A stretch of DNA of 64,000 bases, taken from positions 808,585 to 872,584 of the forward strand of contig JAHQJS010000004.1 in the NCBI GenBank assembly GCA_019057385.1. Reading direction: 5' to 3'. The notes beneath the pieces were generated by a model that saw nothing but the letters and a program-made list of their open reading frames with translations, was not told where the DNA came from and did not search any database. Below are positions 1 to 8,451 of this stretch, one piece after another; position 1 is the stretch's first letter, and each line of letters starts with the position of its first letter. The translations under genes and the position numbers were made by a program. The DNA is from Candidatus Borrarchaeum weybense. GTDB lineage: Archaea; Asgardarchaeota; Sifarchaeia; Borrarchaeales; Borrarchaeaceae.

Positions 1-126
1 TCCTAAATCATCAAGTAGTTGAACTTGTTCCTTCACTTTCATATCTTTAACAACGTATAAAGCAGTCAGTTTGATGATTATATCTAATTTCTCTATTAAT
101 TTCTCAAACTGGTTATTATCCATCAT
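1..126 (-). CDS. Partial small protein, N-terminus only (regulator cluster)
   Basis: An open frame starts at ATG 126-124 (a second ATG follows directly) and runs off the left edge of the window, giving 42 residues. The visible part is a charged amphipathic helix with the pattern EKLDIIIKLTALYVVKDMKVKEQ. This resembles the N-terminal helices of the next two genes (LDQLIILWKLANR and MDQMIILLKLSNR), so it is probably the fourth member of the same tandem family. No DNA-binding part is visible because the gene is cut. The function is unknown; a transcription regulator is inferred from the neighbours. Confidence 0.55.
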   Translation of the reverse strand, partial: MMDNNQFEKLIEKLDIIIKLTALYVVKDMKVKEQVQLLDDLG

Positions 127-204
127 TACTCTACCTATCTGTATTATTTAGCATAGTGTATACTTTGTATCACACTTCTAATAAGATCTCAATTAACAAC
201 CAAT

Positions 205-519
205 TCAGTCATATAATCCAGTAGATTGATAGTAAACTTTTCCTTCTTTTTTTATTCCACGAATCGCTCCTTTTTCGGACAACTCAGATATTCTTCCCTT
301 TGCAGTTCTATTACTTTTACCTGTAGCTTGTGATACTTCTTCTGCTAATGTCGTATAGTCTCTTGATCCATCAGCTAAATCCAAAATTTTTCTCGAAATA
401 GGATCCTTTGTAATTTCTTCCTTGAATTTCTGAATAATTGACCTATTAGCCAGTTTCCAAAGGATTATTAACTGATCTAATCTATTAACAACATCTTTAA
501 GCGATACCTTTTCACTCAT
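205..519 (-). CDS. Small winged-helix transcription regulator
   Basis: This protein of about 104 residues has an amphipathic N-terminal helix (residues 1-40, LDQLIILWKLANR) followed by a winged-helix fold: a short 'ILDLADGSRDYTTLAEEV' helix pair, a recognition helix near SNRTAKGRISELSEKGAI, and a basic beta wing KKEGKVYY. I chose ATG 519 because AGGT lies 8 nt before it; a TTG three codons upstream is possible. The gene is the third of four tandem leftward genes and shares the 'KIL(D/E)LADG' block with its upstream neighbour. It probably binds DNA. The ligand and the targets are unknown. Confidence 0.7.
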   Translation of the reverse strand: MSEKVSLKDVVNRLDQLIILWKLANRSIIQKFKEEITKDPISRKILDLADGSRDYTTLAEEVSQATGKSNRTAKGRISELSEKGAIRGIKKEGKVYYQSTGLYD

Positions 520-648
520 TAATTTCAACCTGTGAGTTCATTTGATCTTTTAATCTATATTTCAACTTCGCTTCTGAAAATATTCTCTTATATCTATCTC
601 CACGATGCACATAATTCCTTGCGTCTTATTTTTGCTCATCTAAGCCGC

Positions 649-969
649 CTACTCGAACAGACCTGAATTTTCATAGTATACTTCCCTCCCTTCCCTCCTT
701 GTTATTAAAAATCCCATTTCTCTCAACGTTGAAATTTTCTTTTTAACCGTTATTTCTGCCACTTTCATCTCTTCAGCTATTTTCTTTGATAAATTCGAAT
801 AAGTAAGCGTTCCATCCGCCAGTTCCAAGATTCTTGAGGATACTTTATCCCTCTTTATCTCTTTTTCAAATGCCTTCAATTCATTTCGATTGCTCAGTTT
901 CAAAAGAATTATCATCTGATCCATTTTATTAGAAATTTCCTCAAGAAGTTCTATTTCGTCTCTCTTCAC
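649..969 (-). CDS. Small winged-helix transcription regulator, paralogue of the next gene downstream
   Basis: This protein of about 106 residues has the same plan as its neighbour at 205-519: an N-terminal helix (MDQMIILLKLSNRNELKAFEKEI) and then a winged helix (SSRILELADGTLTYSNLSKKI, recognition helix ITVKKKISTLREMGFL, wing RREGREVYYENSGLF). A longer frame starts at 1014. The better start is GTG 969, which has GGAG 7 nt upstream and lies 4 nt after the stop codon of the preceding gene, suggesting translational coupling. The two genes look like a tandem duplication. DNA binding is inferred from the fold pattern. Confidence 0.7.
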   Translation of the reverse strand: MKRDEIELLEEISNKMDQMIILLKLSNRNELKAFEKEIKRDKVSSRILELADGTLTYSNLSKKIAEEMKVAEITVKKKISTLREMGFLITRREGREVYYENSGLFE

Positions 970-973
970 GTTA

Positions 974-1303
974 TCACTCCATTTCAATGTGCCAATCTGA
1001 AGGAATATAGTCAAATCGTCTTTTGGGATATCCTCTTCTTTCGTTTTTGATTAAGTCTGCTTCTCGTAATTCCTTGACAAACCTCTGAACACTTCTCTGA
1101 CTGACATTCACCTTTTGTGCAATTTCTTCTGTATTTAACGATCCGTCACAGTGAGTCCATATTCTCTGTCTATCAACTGTAGTCGCAATATCCTCTAAGT
1201 CTTTCCGTATTGTTTCTTTCGCTAATAACTCGACAAGTTTCCTGATTTCAGTGACTTCATCTATAAGTTTCATAAAAGATTTTTCACTAATCATAACAAT
1301 CAT
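974..1303 (-). CDS. Small helix-turn-helix regulator, first gene of the leftward cluster
   Basis: This protein of about 110 residues has an N-terminal helix and a DeoR/MarR-like HTH (WTHCDGSLNTEEIAQKVNVSQRSVQRFVKELREADLIKNERRG), so the DNA-binding helix is about residues 68-85. The frame stays open up to 1384, but the TATA-like element at 1323-1335 puts the transcript start near 1303. ATG 1303 or ATG 1294 is therefore the likely, nearly leaderless start. Its stop lies 4 nt before the next gene's GTG, so the cluster appears to be one operon. The targets are unknown. Confidence 0.68.
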   Translation of the reverse strand: MIVMISEKSFMKLIDEVTEIRKLVELLAKETIRKDLEDIATTVDRQRIWTHCDGSLNTEEIAQKVNVSQRSVQRFVKELREADLIKNERRGYPKRRFDYIPSDWHIEME

Positions 1304-1322
1304 ATAAAATACGACATTAAAA

Positions 1323-1335
1323 TTTATAAATAATT
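1323..1335 (-). promoter_or_regulatory. TATA-box promoter of the regulator cluster
   Basis: Read leftward, the element is AATTATTTATAAA, an archaeal TATA box about 25 nt before ATG 1303. It indicates a nearly leaderless transcript for the first regulator gene. Confidence 0.5.
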
Positions 1336-1384
1336 TTCGTTTTTCGATATCTTGTTTAGAATAAGTGAAATTTATGAAAAACAT

Positions 1385-1877
1385 CTCTGTAAAATCTTAC
1401 TTAAATTTTGACAGATAAATATTTAATATTCATGAAATATTCTTCAAAAATAACAAATTAATGATAAAAACATTATATATAAAAATCTCAATGATTGTTT
1501 TGAAATCTTTCACACCTAAAAAATTTTCACGCATTAATAGTATTTTGATTTGTTGGCAAAGCTACAATGAGATATCGCGAAAACTAAAACTTTTTCTTGA
1601 AAACGAGGAGTGTTTATAAATCTCCTTTAATTGCATGTATGCAAGACGAATAATTGTATTCAAACTCATTTTAAAGTCTCAATAGAAATAACATCTGAGA
1701 TAAACTCATCTAGCGCCCTGTTTCCCCAATTTTATTAGTTTAATTGAGTTTTTTGAATGGTGTGTAGCGGAAAGAATGAGGATATTTTAGGCGACGGTTG
1801 GGGAAATTTAAAATACTATCTAGTAACACCATTTATAAAATTCCATTAAAAAATCCTGTTTCGAGTTGGAAATTTTG
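1385..1877. other. Intergenic region, about 490 bp
   Basis: This is AT-rich sequence between divergently oriented genes. It holds two TATA-like elements facing right: TTTATAAATC near 1613-1622 and ATTTATAAAA at 1831-1840. The second lies about 38-47 nt before the ATG of the DUF2284 gene and is its likely promoter. The stretch at 1612-1860 could carry a leader or small RNA, but no recognisable RNA fold stands out. Confidence 0.4.
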
Positions 1878-2525
1878 ATGTCTAAGATAAGAACTGAAGA
1901 TCTTATTAATGATCTTCAGAAGTTATGTGATTATGCTATTGAAAATGGTGCCTCTAGGGCAAAGTTCTTTGATACAGATGCCGTTGTCGTAGATGAGAGA
2001 GTCCGTCTTAAGTGTCAGGTGCCATTATGCCCATCTTTCGGAATAAATCTCTGTTGCCCACCTAAAAATACTCCTTCCGTTGATGAATTTCGGGCTATGT
2101 TGGCAAACTATAATTATGCTATACTAATCCAAGTAGATACTCCCCTGAGTGAAGAACTTGCAACGATTATTAAAAGTAATGAAAGTGTGGGCGAAATTTA
2201 CGAAAATCAATCATATTTTGAAAACCGAAAAGATACTCTTGACAAGGGCCAAATAAATCTACATAAAATTGTGAATAAAGTAGAAGCAAAAGCGTATTCA
2301 ATGGGCTTTTATTTTGCGACAGGATTTATTGGTGGAAGTTGTAAACTATGCTCTAAATGTGTAACACAACAATCAGGAGAAGCGTGTCAGCATCCATTTC
2401 AAGCTCGCCCATCAATAGAAGCTGTTGGCATTGACGCCTTTAAAACTGCAAAGAACATTGGCTTCGAACTAAGCCCACCAAAGGATAATTTAGTTAGATG
2501 GACAGGGTTGATTTTGGTAGACTAA
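1878..2525 (+). CDS. DUF2284 family putative metal-binding protein
   Basis: This 215-residue soluble protein matches the archaeal/anaerobe DUF2284 pattern. It has an N-terminal cysteine block LKCQVPLCPSFGINLCCPP (residues about 44-62) and a C-terminal block GGSCKLCSKC ... GEACQHPFQARPSIEAVGID (about 152-185). The cysteines could hold an iron-sulfur cluster or another metal. ATG 1878 is taken as the start; an in-frame TTG lies 12 nt upstream. Members of this family often sit near corrinoid or anaerobic metabolism genes, and here it is next to the methylamine methyltransferase homologue. The exact reaction is unknown. Confidence 0.85.
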   Translation: MSKIRTEDLINDLQKLCDYAIENGASRAKFFDTDAVVVDERVRLKCQVPLCPSFGINLCCPPKNTPSVDEFRAMLANYNYAILIQVDTPLSEELATIIKSNESVGEIYENQSYFENRKDTLDKGQINLHKIVNKVEAKAYSMGFYFATGFIGGSCKLCSKCVTQQSGEACQHPFQARPSIEAVGIDAFKTAKNIGFELSPPKDNLVRWTGLILVD

Positions 2526-2615
2526 TTTAAATCGATTGAGTCCTCTTCGTCTACCAGTTTTTAAATTCGTTTCCAAATGTTGATCTATTTAGATTTCATT
2601 TTTTAAAATATTAAT

Positions 2616-2651
2616 GGAAAAAAAGAAAGGTGCTTCTTTTAAAAACGCACC
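2616..2651 (-). terminator. Intrinsic-type terminator after the mtmB homologue
   Basis: Read leftward, the stem GGTGC (2651-2647) pairs with GCACC (2633-2629), and the hairpin is followed by a T-rich run. It lies about 20 nt after the stop of the leftward methyltransferase gene. The visible structure fits a terminator. Confidence 0.6.
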
Positions 2652-2670
2652 CTCTGTGTAGAGAGCGCTA

Positions 2671-4071
2671 TTAAATCGAAATACCTAATGTATCTTCTGC
2701 CTGCATTTTTACGCTCTTATATAGGTTATAATATTCGTCATTGGGCTTAATTGTCCTTATATCAAAGCACTCTTTGAATGCCTTACCCTCTGGTGCTGCC
2801 TTTCCATCGTAAATTGAAAACTTTTCATTAAGAATACTATTAACGAGATCATTCGCATTTTCACGTGTTATTTGTGCCTTAGATATTGCATGAGCCAGTT
2901 CAGCTGTAAATCGGGCTTCTAATACACCAGGATGATCTTGATATTTATTAAATGCAGCAAAACAGCTTTCTATAAATGCACATCCAGAAACTGTATGCAT
3001 TAGCGTGACAGGAACTATCTCCCAGAATAACATTTCTGTACAAGGACCTGCAGCACCGCCCGCTGTTCCACCAATTAATAACTTCGAATTTCTGCTTAAA
3101 GCTTGCATTGCGATAGAGTGTGCCCATAGCATTTTCCTTAATTGTGAAATCTCTGGTACTATGTCAACATAACGCATATTGTATGGCGTGCCAGTGATTG
3201 CAAAAGAATGTCTATGAACTAATTGTCCTAATATTGATCCTGCTACCCTTGCAATAGCTACTCCTTCTGGTCCTCCTGCATAACCTCCCATAATAGCGGT
3301 ATATAAACCGCAAATAAGAGCATCATATCCAACAAGATGGACTACCTTTGAAAGTACCTGATAGTCTGTTTTTAAATCAGATGCAATTGCAACCAGATGT
3401 GAGTCAGTCCTGCGAAGGCCACCTTCTGTAGAACTTGCTGCAATTTCTGCTAAACATGTAACGCTTGTTTCGGTGCCAAGAATAGACAATCCAGGTCTTC
3501 CTACTCTTCTAAGGGCCTCGTGAACTAGTGCAATTTCGTATTTTCCAGCCTCCACTTCCAAAGGCGCGCCAGCTTTAATTGGTCTGCCATATACTGTTGT
3601 AAGAGAACCTTGATTGAAATAATCAGTTAAAGGATCTTGTGCGAAGGCAACTGCTTCTTCCAGAAAGATATCTTCACTAGTGGGCTGACCTAATCCACCT
3701 GTTTGCATGAGTGGAGGTAATGAATCGCTTATGGCTCTCCATCTCATAACACGTGTATCCTTTTCTTCCCCCATTACGACTTCGCCAGGTAATCTTTTTA
3801 GCATTTCTTTTATTTCAGCCTCTTCAAAAATGATCCGTCGAGATGTTGAAGTACATAGCATGCCAACCTCAAGTGCTAACTCTAATCCTGCCTCAAAAAC
3901 TTCATCAGCCAATGTGTTGTCATTTGGGATAGGCTCTTCTGGAGTGCATTTGAGGTTATGTTCACTCACCAACCTGTTTACGGTCGCTGAGAATATATTT
4001 AAATCAAAATCAGTTTCCTTACAGGCTGGACCTTCTTCAACTCGATCTAAGATTTCCCAAATCGTAACCAA
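2671..4071 (-). CDS. Monomethylamine methyltransferase (MtmB) homologue with Leu in place of pyrrolysine
   Basis: This is a 466-residue protein (MtmB is about 458). TTG 4071 is chosen because GGAGG sits 8 nt upstream and the N-terminus then lines up with MtmB; an ATG at 4116 falls on the TATA box. Family blocks seen: GRPG-xxx-LG-x-ETS, TDSH, GGYAGG, AGPCTEM and GKAF-EC-D near the C-terminus. In methanogen MtmB the GRPG/ETS block holds pyrrolysine (amber codon, residue 202). Here that residue (about 198) is Leu, codon CTT at 3480-3478, and there is no in-frame amber codon. MtmB passes the methyl group of monomethylamine to a corrinoid protein. Without pyrrolysine the substrate is probably different, as in glycine-betaine MtgB within the MttB family. 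The corrinoid partner is divergently encoded next door. The fold assignment is strong; the substrate is unknown. Confidence 0.85.
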   Translation of the reverse strand: MVTIWEILDRVEEGPACKETDFDLNIFSATVNRLVSEHNLKCTPEEPIPNDNTLADEVFEAGLELALEVGMLCTSTSRRIIFEEAEIKEMLKRLPGEVVMGEEKDTRVMRWRAISDSLPPLMQTGGLGQPTSEDIFLEEAVAFAQDPLTDYFNQGSLTTVYGRPIKAGAPLEVEAGKYEIALVHEALRRVGRPGLSILGTETSVTCLAEIAASSTEGGLRRTDSHLVAIASDLKTDYQVLSKVVHLVGYDALICGLYTAIMGGYAGGPEGVAIARVAGSILGQLVHRHSFAITGTPYNMRYVDIVPEISQLRKMLWAHSIAMQALSRNSKLLIGGTAGGAAGPCTEMLFWEIVPVTLMHTVSGCAFIESCFAAFNKYQDHPGVLEARFTAELAHAISKAQITRENANDLVNSILNEKFSIYDGKAAPEGKAFKECFDIRTIKPNDEYYNLYKSVKMQAEDTLGISI

Positions 4072-4190
4072 TAATACGACCTCCAATTGAATGTACATTC
4101 GAAATAATGTATCCATTTTATAAATGATGCATAAAAAACGAAATGAAATAATATCGTTTCTAATATTTATAAGAACTATAGGGTGAGTTT
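4072..4190. promoter_or_regulatory. Divergent promoter region between the methyltransferase and corrinoid protein genes
   Basis: Leftward, a TATA box (ATTTATAAAA, about 4113-4124) precedes the methyltransferase gene, with GGAGG at 4084-4080. Rightward, ATATTTATAAG at about 4160-4170 and GGGTGAG at 4181-4187 serve the corrinoid gene. The back-to-back arrangement suggests co-regulation. No clear operator palindrome is seen. Confidence 0.6.
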
Positions 4191-4829
4191 ATGTCTGCTG
4201 AGGAATTAAAAAATCTAGAAGAGGCAATAATTAACGGAAATAAAGAAACTGCAATTCAAACAATAGAAAAAGCAATAGTTAATGAAATCGCTACTGAAGA
4301 GATTCTTAAACACGCAACAAAAGCCATTCAACTAGTTGGTGAAAAATTTGCATTGATGGAGCTCTTCCTCTCAGACATGATGCATTCTGCCGAGGTAATG
4401 AAAGCCGTTTTTAAGCTTCTAAGGCCACACCTATTACAAGACGAAACACAAACTGAAAAAGGTACTGTTGTGATTGGAACGGTAAAAGGTGATATCCATG
4501 ATATTGGCAAAAATATTGTTGTTGCCATGCTGGAGGGAAATGGTTTCAAAGTATACGACATTGGAGTTGATGTACCTCCAATGACCTTCGTTGAGAAAGC
4601 AGAAGAAGTTAAGGCAGATGTGATCGCAGCTTCATCTTTGCTATCAACTACAATGCCCTACCAGCAGGATATTATACGCTTTTTAGATGATCTTGGAACA
4701 CGCTCAAGTTATAAAGTTATCGTTGGTGGTGCACCAGTCACAGCTGAATGGGCAAACAAAATCGGTGCAGACGGTTACGCTGATAATGCTATGAAAGCGG
4801 TCGACATGGTTACAAATTTGTTAATATAA
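4191..4829 (+). CDS. Methyltransferase cognate corrinoid protein (MtmC/MttC/MtbC family)
   Basis: This 212-residue protein has the two-domain plan of methylamine corrinoid proteins: an N-terminal four-helix cap (residues 1-90) and a Rossmann-like B12-binding domain (92-212). The cobalt-ligand motif GDIHDIGKN (about residues 102-110, D-x-H-x-x-G) is intact, followed by the S-x-L block (ASSLLSTTMP) and the GG block (VGGAPV). It should accept a methyl group from the neighbouring MtmB-like enzyme and hand it to a second methyltransferase that is not in this window. The start has GGGTGAG 4-5 nt upstream. The subfamily cannot be fixed by eye. Confidence 0.9.
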   Translation: MSAEELKNLEEAIINGNKETAIQTIEKAIVNEIATEEILKHATKAIQLVGEKFALMELFLSDMMHSAEVMKAVFKLLRPHLLQDETQTEKGTVVIGTVKGDIHDIGKNIVVAMLEGNGFKVYDIGVDVPPMTFVEKAEEVKADVIAASSLLSTTMPYQQDIIRFLDDLGTRSSYKVIVGGAPVTAEWANKIGADGYADNAMKAVDMVTNLLI

Positions 4830-5241
4830 AATAACTGTTTTCCTGAGCATTCAAAATGAAAGCAAATTTCAATGCCGACATAAAAGCTTAGTTAATTTTT
4901 TACCCCTACTCAGAAGAAGAATCGACTTTTCGGGAAATTTTTTGCTGACTAAATCGAGATCCTCACTAAAATGTTAGAATTTTGTTTTAAACGAAATCAA
5001 GGTAAGATGATTTCAACTCATATGTTCAGAAAGTCATGATAACTCATTGTTAGTCAATAAGACATTCATACAGTCCATAAGGATTCCTAAACTTAGCAGG
5101 AAATTATTCAATTTTTTAACATGATCGTGTCAATTATATAAATCTTGTCTCGACAAAATTAACATAAAGTATTTAAGTCTGAGATACATACCTCATTGCG
5201 GTTGAAATACTATTGAAAGTGAGCGCACGAGGTGAATTGAT
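4830..5241. other. Intergenic region with ECF operon promoter candidates
   Basis: This is a 412-bp AT-rich gap. TATA-like elements lie at about 5134-5146 (ATTATATAAATC) and 5167-5177 (AAGTATTTAAG), upstream of the ECF S-component gene. I looked for a cobalamin-riboswitch-like or other conserved leader and saw none. The first half has no visible feature. Confidence 0.4.
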
Positions 5242-5835
5242 ATGGGGCTTCAACCACATGAGTGGTTAATGCGGTTAATTCTTGCTGGTGTAGTATCTGG
5301 TGTTTGCACGGTCTTAGCTATATTTGCAGTCATTACAGTGCCTGTGCCTGTTGCACCGGGTGTGAGTGCATTCTATATTGCAGCGGCGGTATATGTTCCC
5401 TTTGCACTTTGGTTTGGGATATGGGGTGGACCAATTGCAGGTTTTGTCAGTTGTTTCATTCTAGGGATTTATAGCGGATTCCCCTTATGGTTTAGTGCTT
5501 TATGGGCAGTAGCTGATATCATTGAAGGTGCTGTTCCCTTGATAGCGTTTAGAACCTTTAGAGCCGATCCCGATTTACGTGAGAGTGAAAACAAAGGGAA
5601 ATCATGGGCAATGTATTTAATCTTTGGTGTAATCCTTTCCTCTCTTCTCTCTGCATTGTGGGGTGGCTATACCCTTGCATGGTTCCTAGGCTTACCACCT
5701 GCAGCAGCGTATATTGTCTTCCTTGGATGGTTCTTAGGAGATATCATTGTTTTAGCTGTGATTGCTACGCCCATGTTGTACTTCTTAACTAAGCCAATAA
5801 AAAGAAGCCAGATCTATATCGAGGGCTATATTTAA
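5242..5835 (+). CDS. ECF transporter S component (substrate-binding membrane protein)
   Basis: This 197-residue, very hydrophobic protein has about five to six membrane helices (around residues 10-33, 43-62, 66-90, 125-145, 150-170 and 172-190) and acidic residues in short loops, as in the substrate-binding S subunits of energy-coupling factor importers. AGGTG lies upstream of the ATG. The T and A components follow directly in one operon. The vitamin or metal substrate is not evident from the sequence. The nearby corrinoid-dependent genes make a B12-related substrate possible, but that is speculation. Confidence 0.75.
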   Translation: MGLQPHEWLMRLILAGVVSGVCTVLAIFAVITVPVPVAPGVSAFYIAAAVYVPFALWFGIWGGPIAGFVSCFILGIYSGFPLWFSALWAVADIIEGAVPLIAFRTFRADPDLRESENKGKSWAMYLIFGVILSSLLSALWGGYTLAWFLGLPPAAAYIVFLGWFLGDIIVLAVIATPMLYFLTKPIKRSQIYIEGYI

Positions 5836-5872
5836 AACCCCCTCTACCTTTTTTTTTAGAGGAGATACAAAA

Positions 5873-6778
5873 ATGTCATCACGTTCATTCTTCTTGTATA
5901 TCTCAAAAGATTCGTTTATGCATAAACTGAACCCTTTAACGAAGCTAGCATTAGTACTTGTCATTAGCTTAGTTCCCTATCTTATTGAAGATTTACTTGG
6001 ACGACTTGTTGTTGTGCTACTTGGAATATTTTTATTGGGTGTTTCAAAAGTACAGATAGGTGTTATGAAAAAATTCCTTGTAGGACTAGTTTTAATGCTC
6101 AATACAATTTTTCTCGGCTTTCTTTTGTTTAGTCATATTGAGGGCTCAATAATTTTAGTGGATACAACCGTCATAGATACTGTTTTCTTGTTGTGGCCAC
6201 TTGAATGGGCGATCTTTATAACAGAGAACACAATTATTCATTCTATAAAAATTTATTTAAGGGTTCTAGCTATGTCTATCCTCACTATTTTCTTTTTCAC
6301 AACAACAAAAGATCGAGATATCATCTATAGTTTACGGTTATTGAAGATACCTTACGCTATAATATTTGTTCTTGTGGTTACACTTCGATCGATGAGTATG
6401 TTTGTCGATGACTTCTTTACGATTCGAGATGCAAATATTTGCAAAGGCGTTGATTTTAACAGAGGAAACCCAATCTCTCGTATAAAGAAATATTTATCTT
6501 TAATCAATCCTTTAGTGATGTTCCTCATCAAACGGATCGAAGAAATGACCTTTGCAGCAACAAGTAAGGGCTATATAATTAAGGGACAACGTTCTTATTA
6601 TTGGACTTATCCTTTTAAGAAAGCAGATTATTTTATTCTTGTTCTCGTTGTTACTTTCTTCGGAATCTTTTTCTTTGGATTTCTCTTCGATATAACAGTC
6701 ACTCAGATTTTGCTTATGGTATCTGAGCGCGTATCATGGCTAAATGGTGGTATACCGTGGTTAAAGAAATTATCATAG
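5873..6778 (+). CDS. ECF transporter transmembrane T component (EcfT)
   Basis: This 301-residue membrane protein belongs to the CbiQ/EcfT family: an N-terminal 'MHKLNPLTKLALVL' segment (the family's D/NPR-TK-like start), several membrane helices, and a cytoplasmic coupling region RIKKYLSLINPLVMFLIKRIEEMTFAATSKGY (about 199-232). The usual A-R-G coupling triplet appears as TSKGY. GGAG (AGAGGAGATAC) precedes the ATG. The 3' end overlaps the start of the ATPase gene by about 40 nt, which implies coupled translation. EcfT links the S component to the ATPases in the membrane. Confidence 0.85.
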   Translation: MSSRSFFLYISKDSFMHKLNPLTKLALVLVISLVPYLIEDLLGRLVVVLLGIFLLGVSKVQIGVMKKFLVGLVLMLNTIFLGFLLFSHIEGSIILVDTTVIDTVFLLWPLEWAIFITENTIIHSIKIYLRVLAMSILTIFFFTTTKDRDIIYSLRLLKIPYAIIFVLVVTLRSMSMFVDDFFTIRDANICKGVDFNRGNPISRIKKYLSLINPLVMFLIKRIEEMTFAATSKGYIIKGQRSYYWTYPFKKADYFILVLVVTFFGIFFFGFLFDITVTQILLMVSERVSWLNGGIPWLKKLS

Positions 6779-8451
6779 AAGATGTCTGGTGGAAATATAA
6801 AGCAAGTGAAGACTGGGTTCTCAAAGGTATTTCACTTCAAGTTGAAAAAGGTCAATTTTATGGTATTATGGGACCTTCAGGTGTTGGAAAATCTACTCTT
6901 TGCCTTTGCCTTAATGGAATAATACCACAAGCTGCAAAAGGTGAGTTCAAGGGTCGAGTGAAAATCGGGGAGATGGATACCTCTGAGGACTATATCTCTG
7001 AATTTATTGGAAAGGTTGGTCTAGTTTCACAGGATCCTGATTCACAATTTATAATGATGTCCGTTGAGGATGAATTAGTTTCTCCACTTGAAAATTTAAA
7101 CCTCTCACGCGATGAAATCGCAGAAAGAATCGAATGGGTTGCAGATTTAGTGGATATAAAACATTTGCTCAAAAAATACCCTCATGAACTCTCTGGAGGA
7201 CAAAAGCAACGAATTGCAATCGCTTCATTTCTTGCAATGCGACCTGAAATATTGGTTCTAGACGAACCAACGTCTGATTTAGACCCAGTTGGGAAGGAAT
7301 CCGTGTTTTCAATTGTGGAATCTTTGAGAACGGAAACTGATCTCACTATTGTAATGGTTGAGCATGATAGCGAAAAACTAGCAAAATTTGCTGATCGAAT
7401 TGCAGTTATTAATGATGGAACGATTATTTTAGATGATGATACGGATCACGTCTTTCAAGAATATGAAAAACTACGTCACAATGGCATAGTGCTACCTCAA
7501 GCTGCTGATGCCTATCTACAAACCTTTGGTCTAAAAGAAGATCGTCTTCTTGTTGAATACGATAGGATTCTTAATGAATTCAGAAATGCTTTTAGCCAAG
7601 GCAAATTAAGTTTTACTGCTCCTTGCAATACTATTCTCGAAAAAAGTGGAAATGAAGTAATTGATTTCAATGATGTAGATTTCCACTATCCCGATGGCAC
7701 AAAAGCTGCAGAGCAGATAAACCTGCAGATACATGATGGAGAATATGTTGCGATTATAGGTCAAAATGGATCTGGGAAAACAACCTTAGCAAAGCTTTTG
7801 AAAGGTTTGCTAAAACCCACTAACGGAAAGGTAACTGTCTTTGGCACAGATACCTCGAAAGTTTCTGCGACTAAGATTACACAGGTTGGTTACTGTTTTC
7901 AGAATCCAGATCACCAATTATCACGATATGATGTTCGTGAAGAACTTGAATTTGGTCCTAAGAATCTAAAACTTGAAAAAGATGAAATAGAAAGACGTGT
8001 TGATGATGTTTTGAATGTTATTGGGCTACAAAACTTTGCAAATGAATATCCCTTTTTCCTAGGGAAGGGACAAAGAAGAAGGCTTGCTGTTGGCACAATT
8101 CTGACAATGCAGCCAAAAGTAGTGATAGTCGACGAACCGACTACTGGCCAAGATTTTCTTCAATCTAAGGAAATCATGGAATTGCTCGATAGACTTAATG
8201 AAAAAGGGCGTACGATTATTGTTATAACTCATAATATGCGACTGGTCGCCGAACACGCAAAACGAACAATCATCATGCATGAAGGAAAAATTATTGCAGA
8301 TGGTCCCACTTCTGAAGTCTTCTCCAAAAGAGCTATCTTAGAACAGACACATTTGAATGTTCCCGAAATTACAAATTTAGCCATAGATTTGACATCTTGT
8401 GCAAATGTTATGACAGTAGAACAATTCCTTTCCGGATTAGTGCAATCGTAA
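6736..8451 (+). CDS. ECF transporter fused double ATPase (EcfA-EcfA')
   Basis: This 571-residue cytoplasmic protein carries two ABC ATPase domains in one chain. Domain 1 has Walker A GPSGVGKST, signature LSGGQKQR and Walker B ILVLDEPTSDLD. Domain 2 (from about residue 305) has Walker A GQNGSGKTT, Walker B VVIVDEPTTGQD and H-loop ITHN, but its signature reads LGKGQRRR instead of LSGGQ. That suggests one degenerate ATP site or a natural variant. A GTG at 6757 with GGTGG upstream is an alternative start. It powers uptake with the preceding S and T components. An ecfA relic lies at 9278-9313. Confidence 0.9.
   Translation: MAKWWYTVVKEIIIEDVWWKYKASEDWVLKGISLQVEKGQFYGIMGPSGVGKSTLCLCLNGIIPQAAKGEFKGRVKIGEMDTSEDYISEFIGKVGLVSQDPDSQFIMMSVEDELVSPLENLNLSRDEIAERIEWVADLVDIKHLLKKYPHELSGGQKQRIAIASFLAMRPEILVLDEPTSDLDPVGKESVFSIVESLRTETDLTIVMVEHDSEKLAKFADRIAVINDGTIILDDDTDHVFQEYEKLRHNGIVLPQAADAYLQTFGLKEDRLLVEYDRILNEFRNAFSQGKLSFTAPCNTILEKSGNEVIDFNDVDFHYPDGTKAAEQINLQIHDGEYVAIIGQNGSGKTTLAKLLKGLLKPTNGKVTVFGTDTSKVSATKITQVGYCFQNPDHQLSRYDVREELEFGPKNLKLEKDEIERRVDDVLNVIGLQNFANEYPFFLGKGQRRRLAVGTILTMQPKVVIVDEPTTGQDFLQSKEIMELLDRLNEKGRTIIVITHNMRLVAEHAKRTIIMHEGKIIADGPTSEVFSKRAILEQTHLNVPEITNLAIDLTSCANVMTVEQFLSGLVQS

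Noticed and set aside
2671..4071. Possibility that the methyltransferase reads an amber codon as pyrrolysine
   Set aside because: There is no in-frame TAG in the gene, and the residue at the expected place is a normal Leu codon; no tRNA-Pyl or pyl gene is visible in the window.
4830..5241. Cobalamin riboswitch before the ECF operon
   Set aside because: No B12-box-like or conserved junction pattern was visible, and such riboswitches are rare in archaea.
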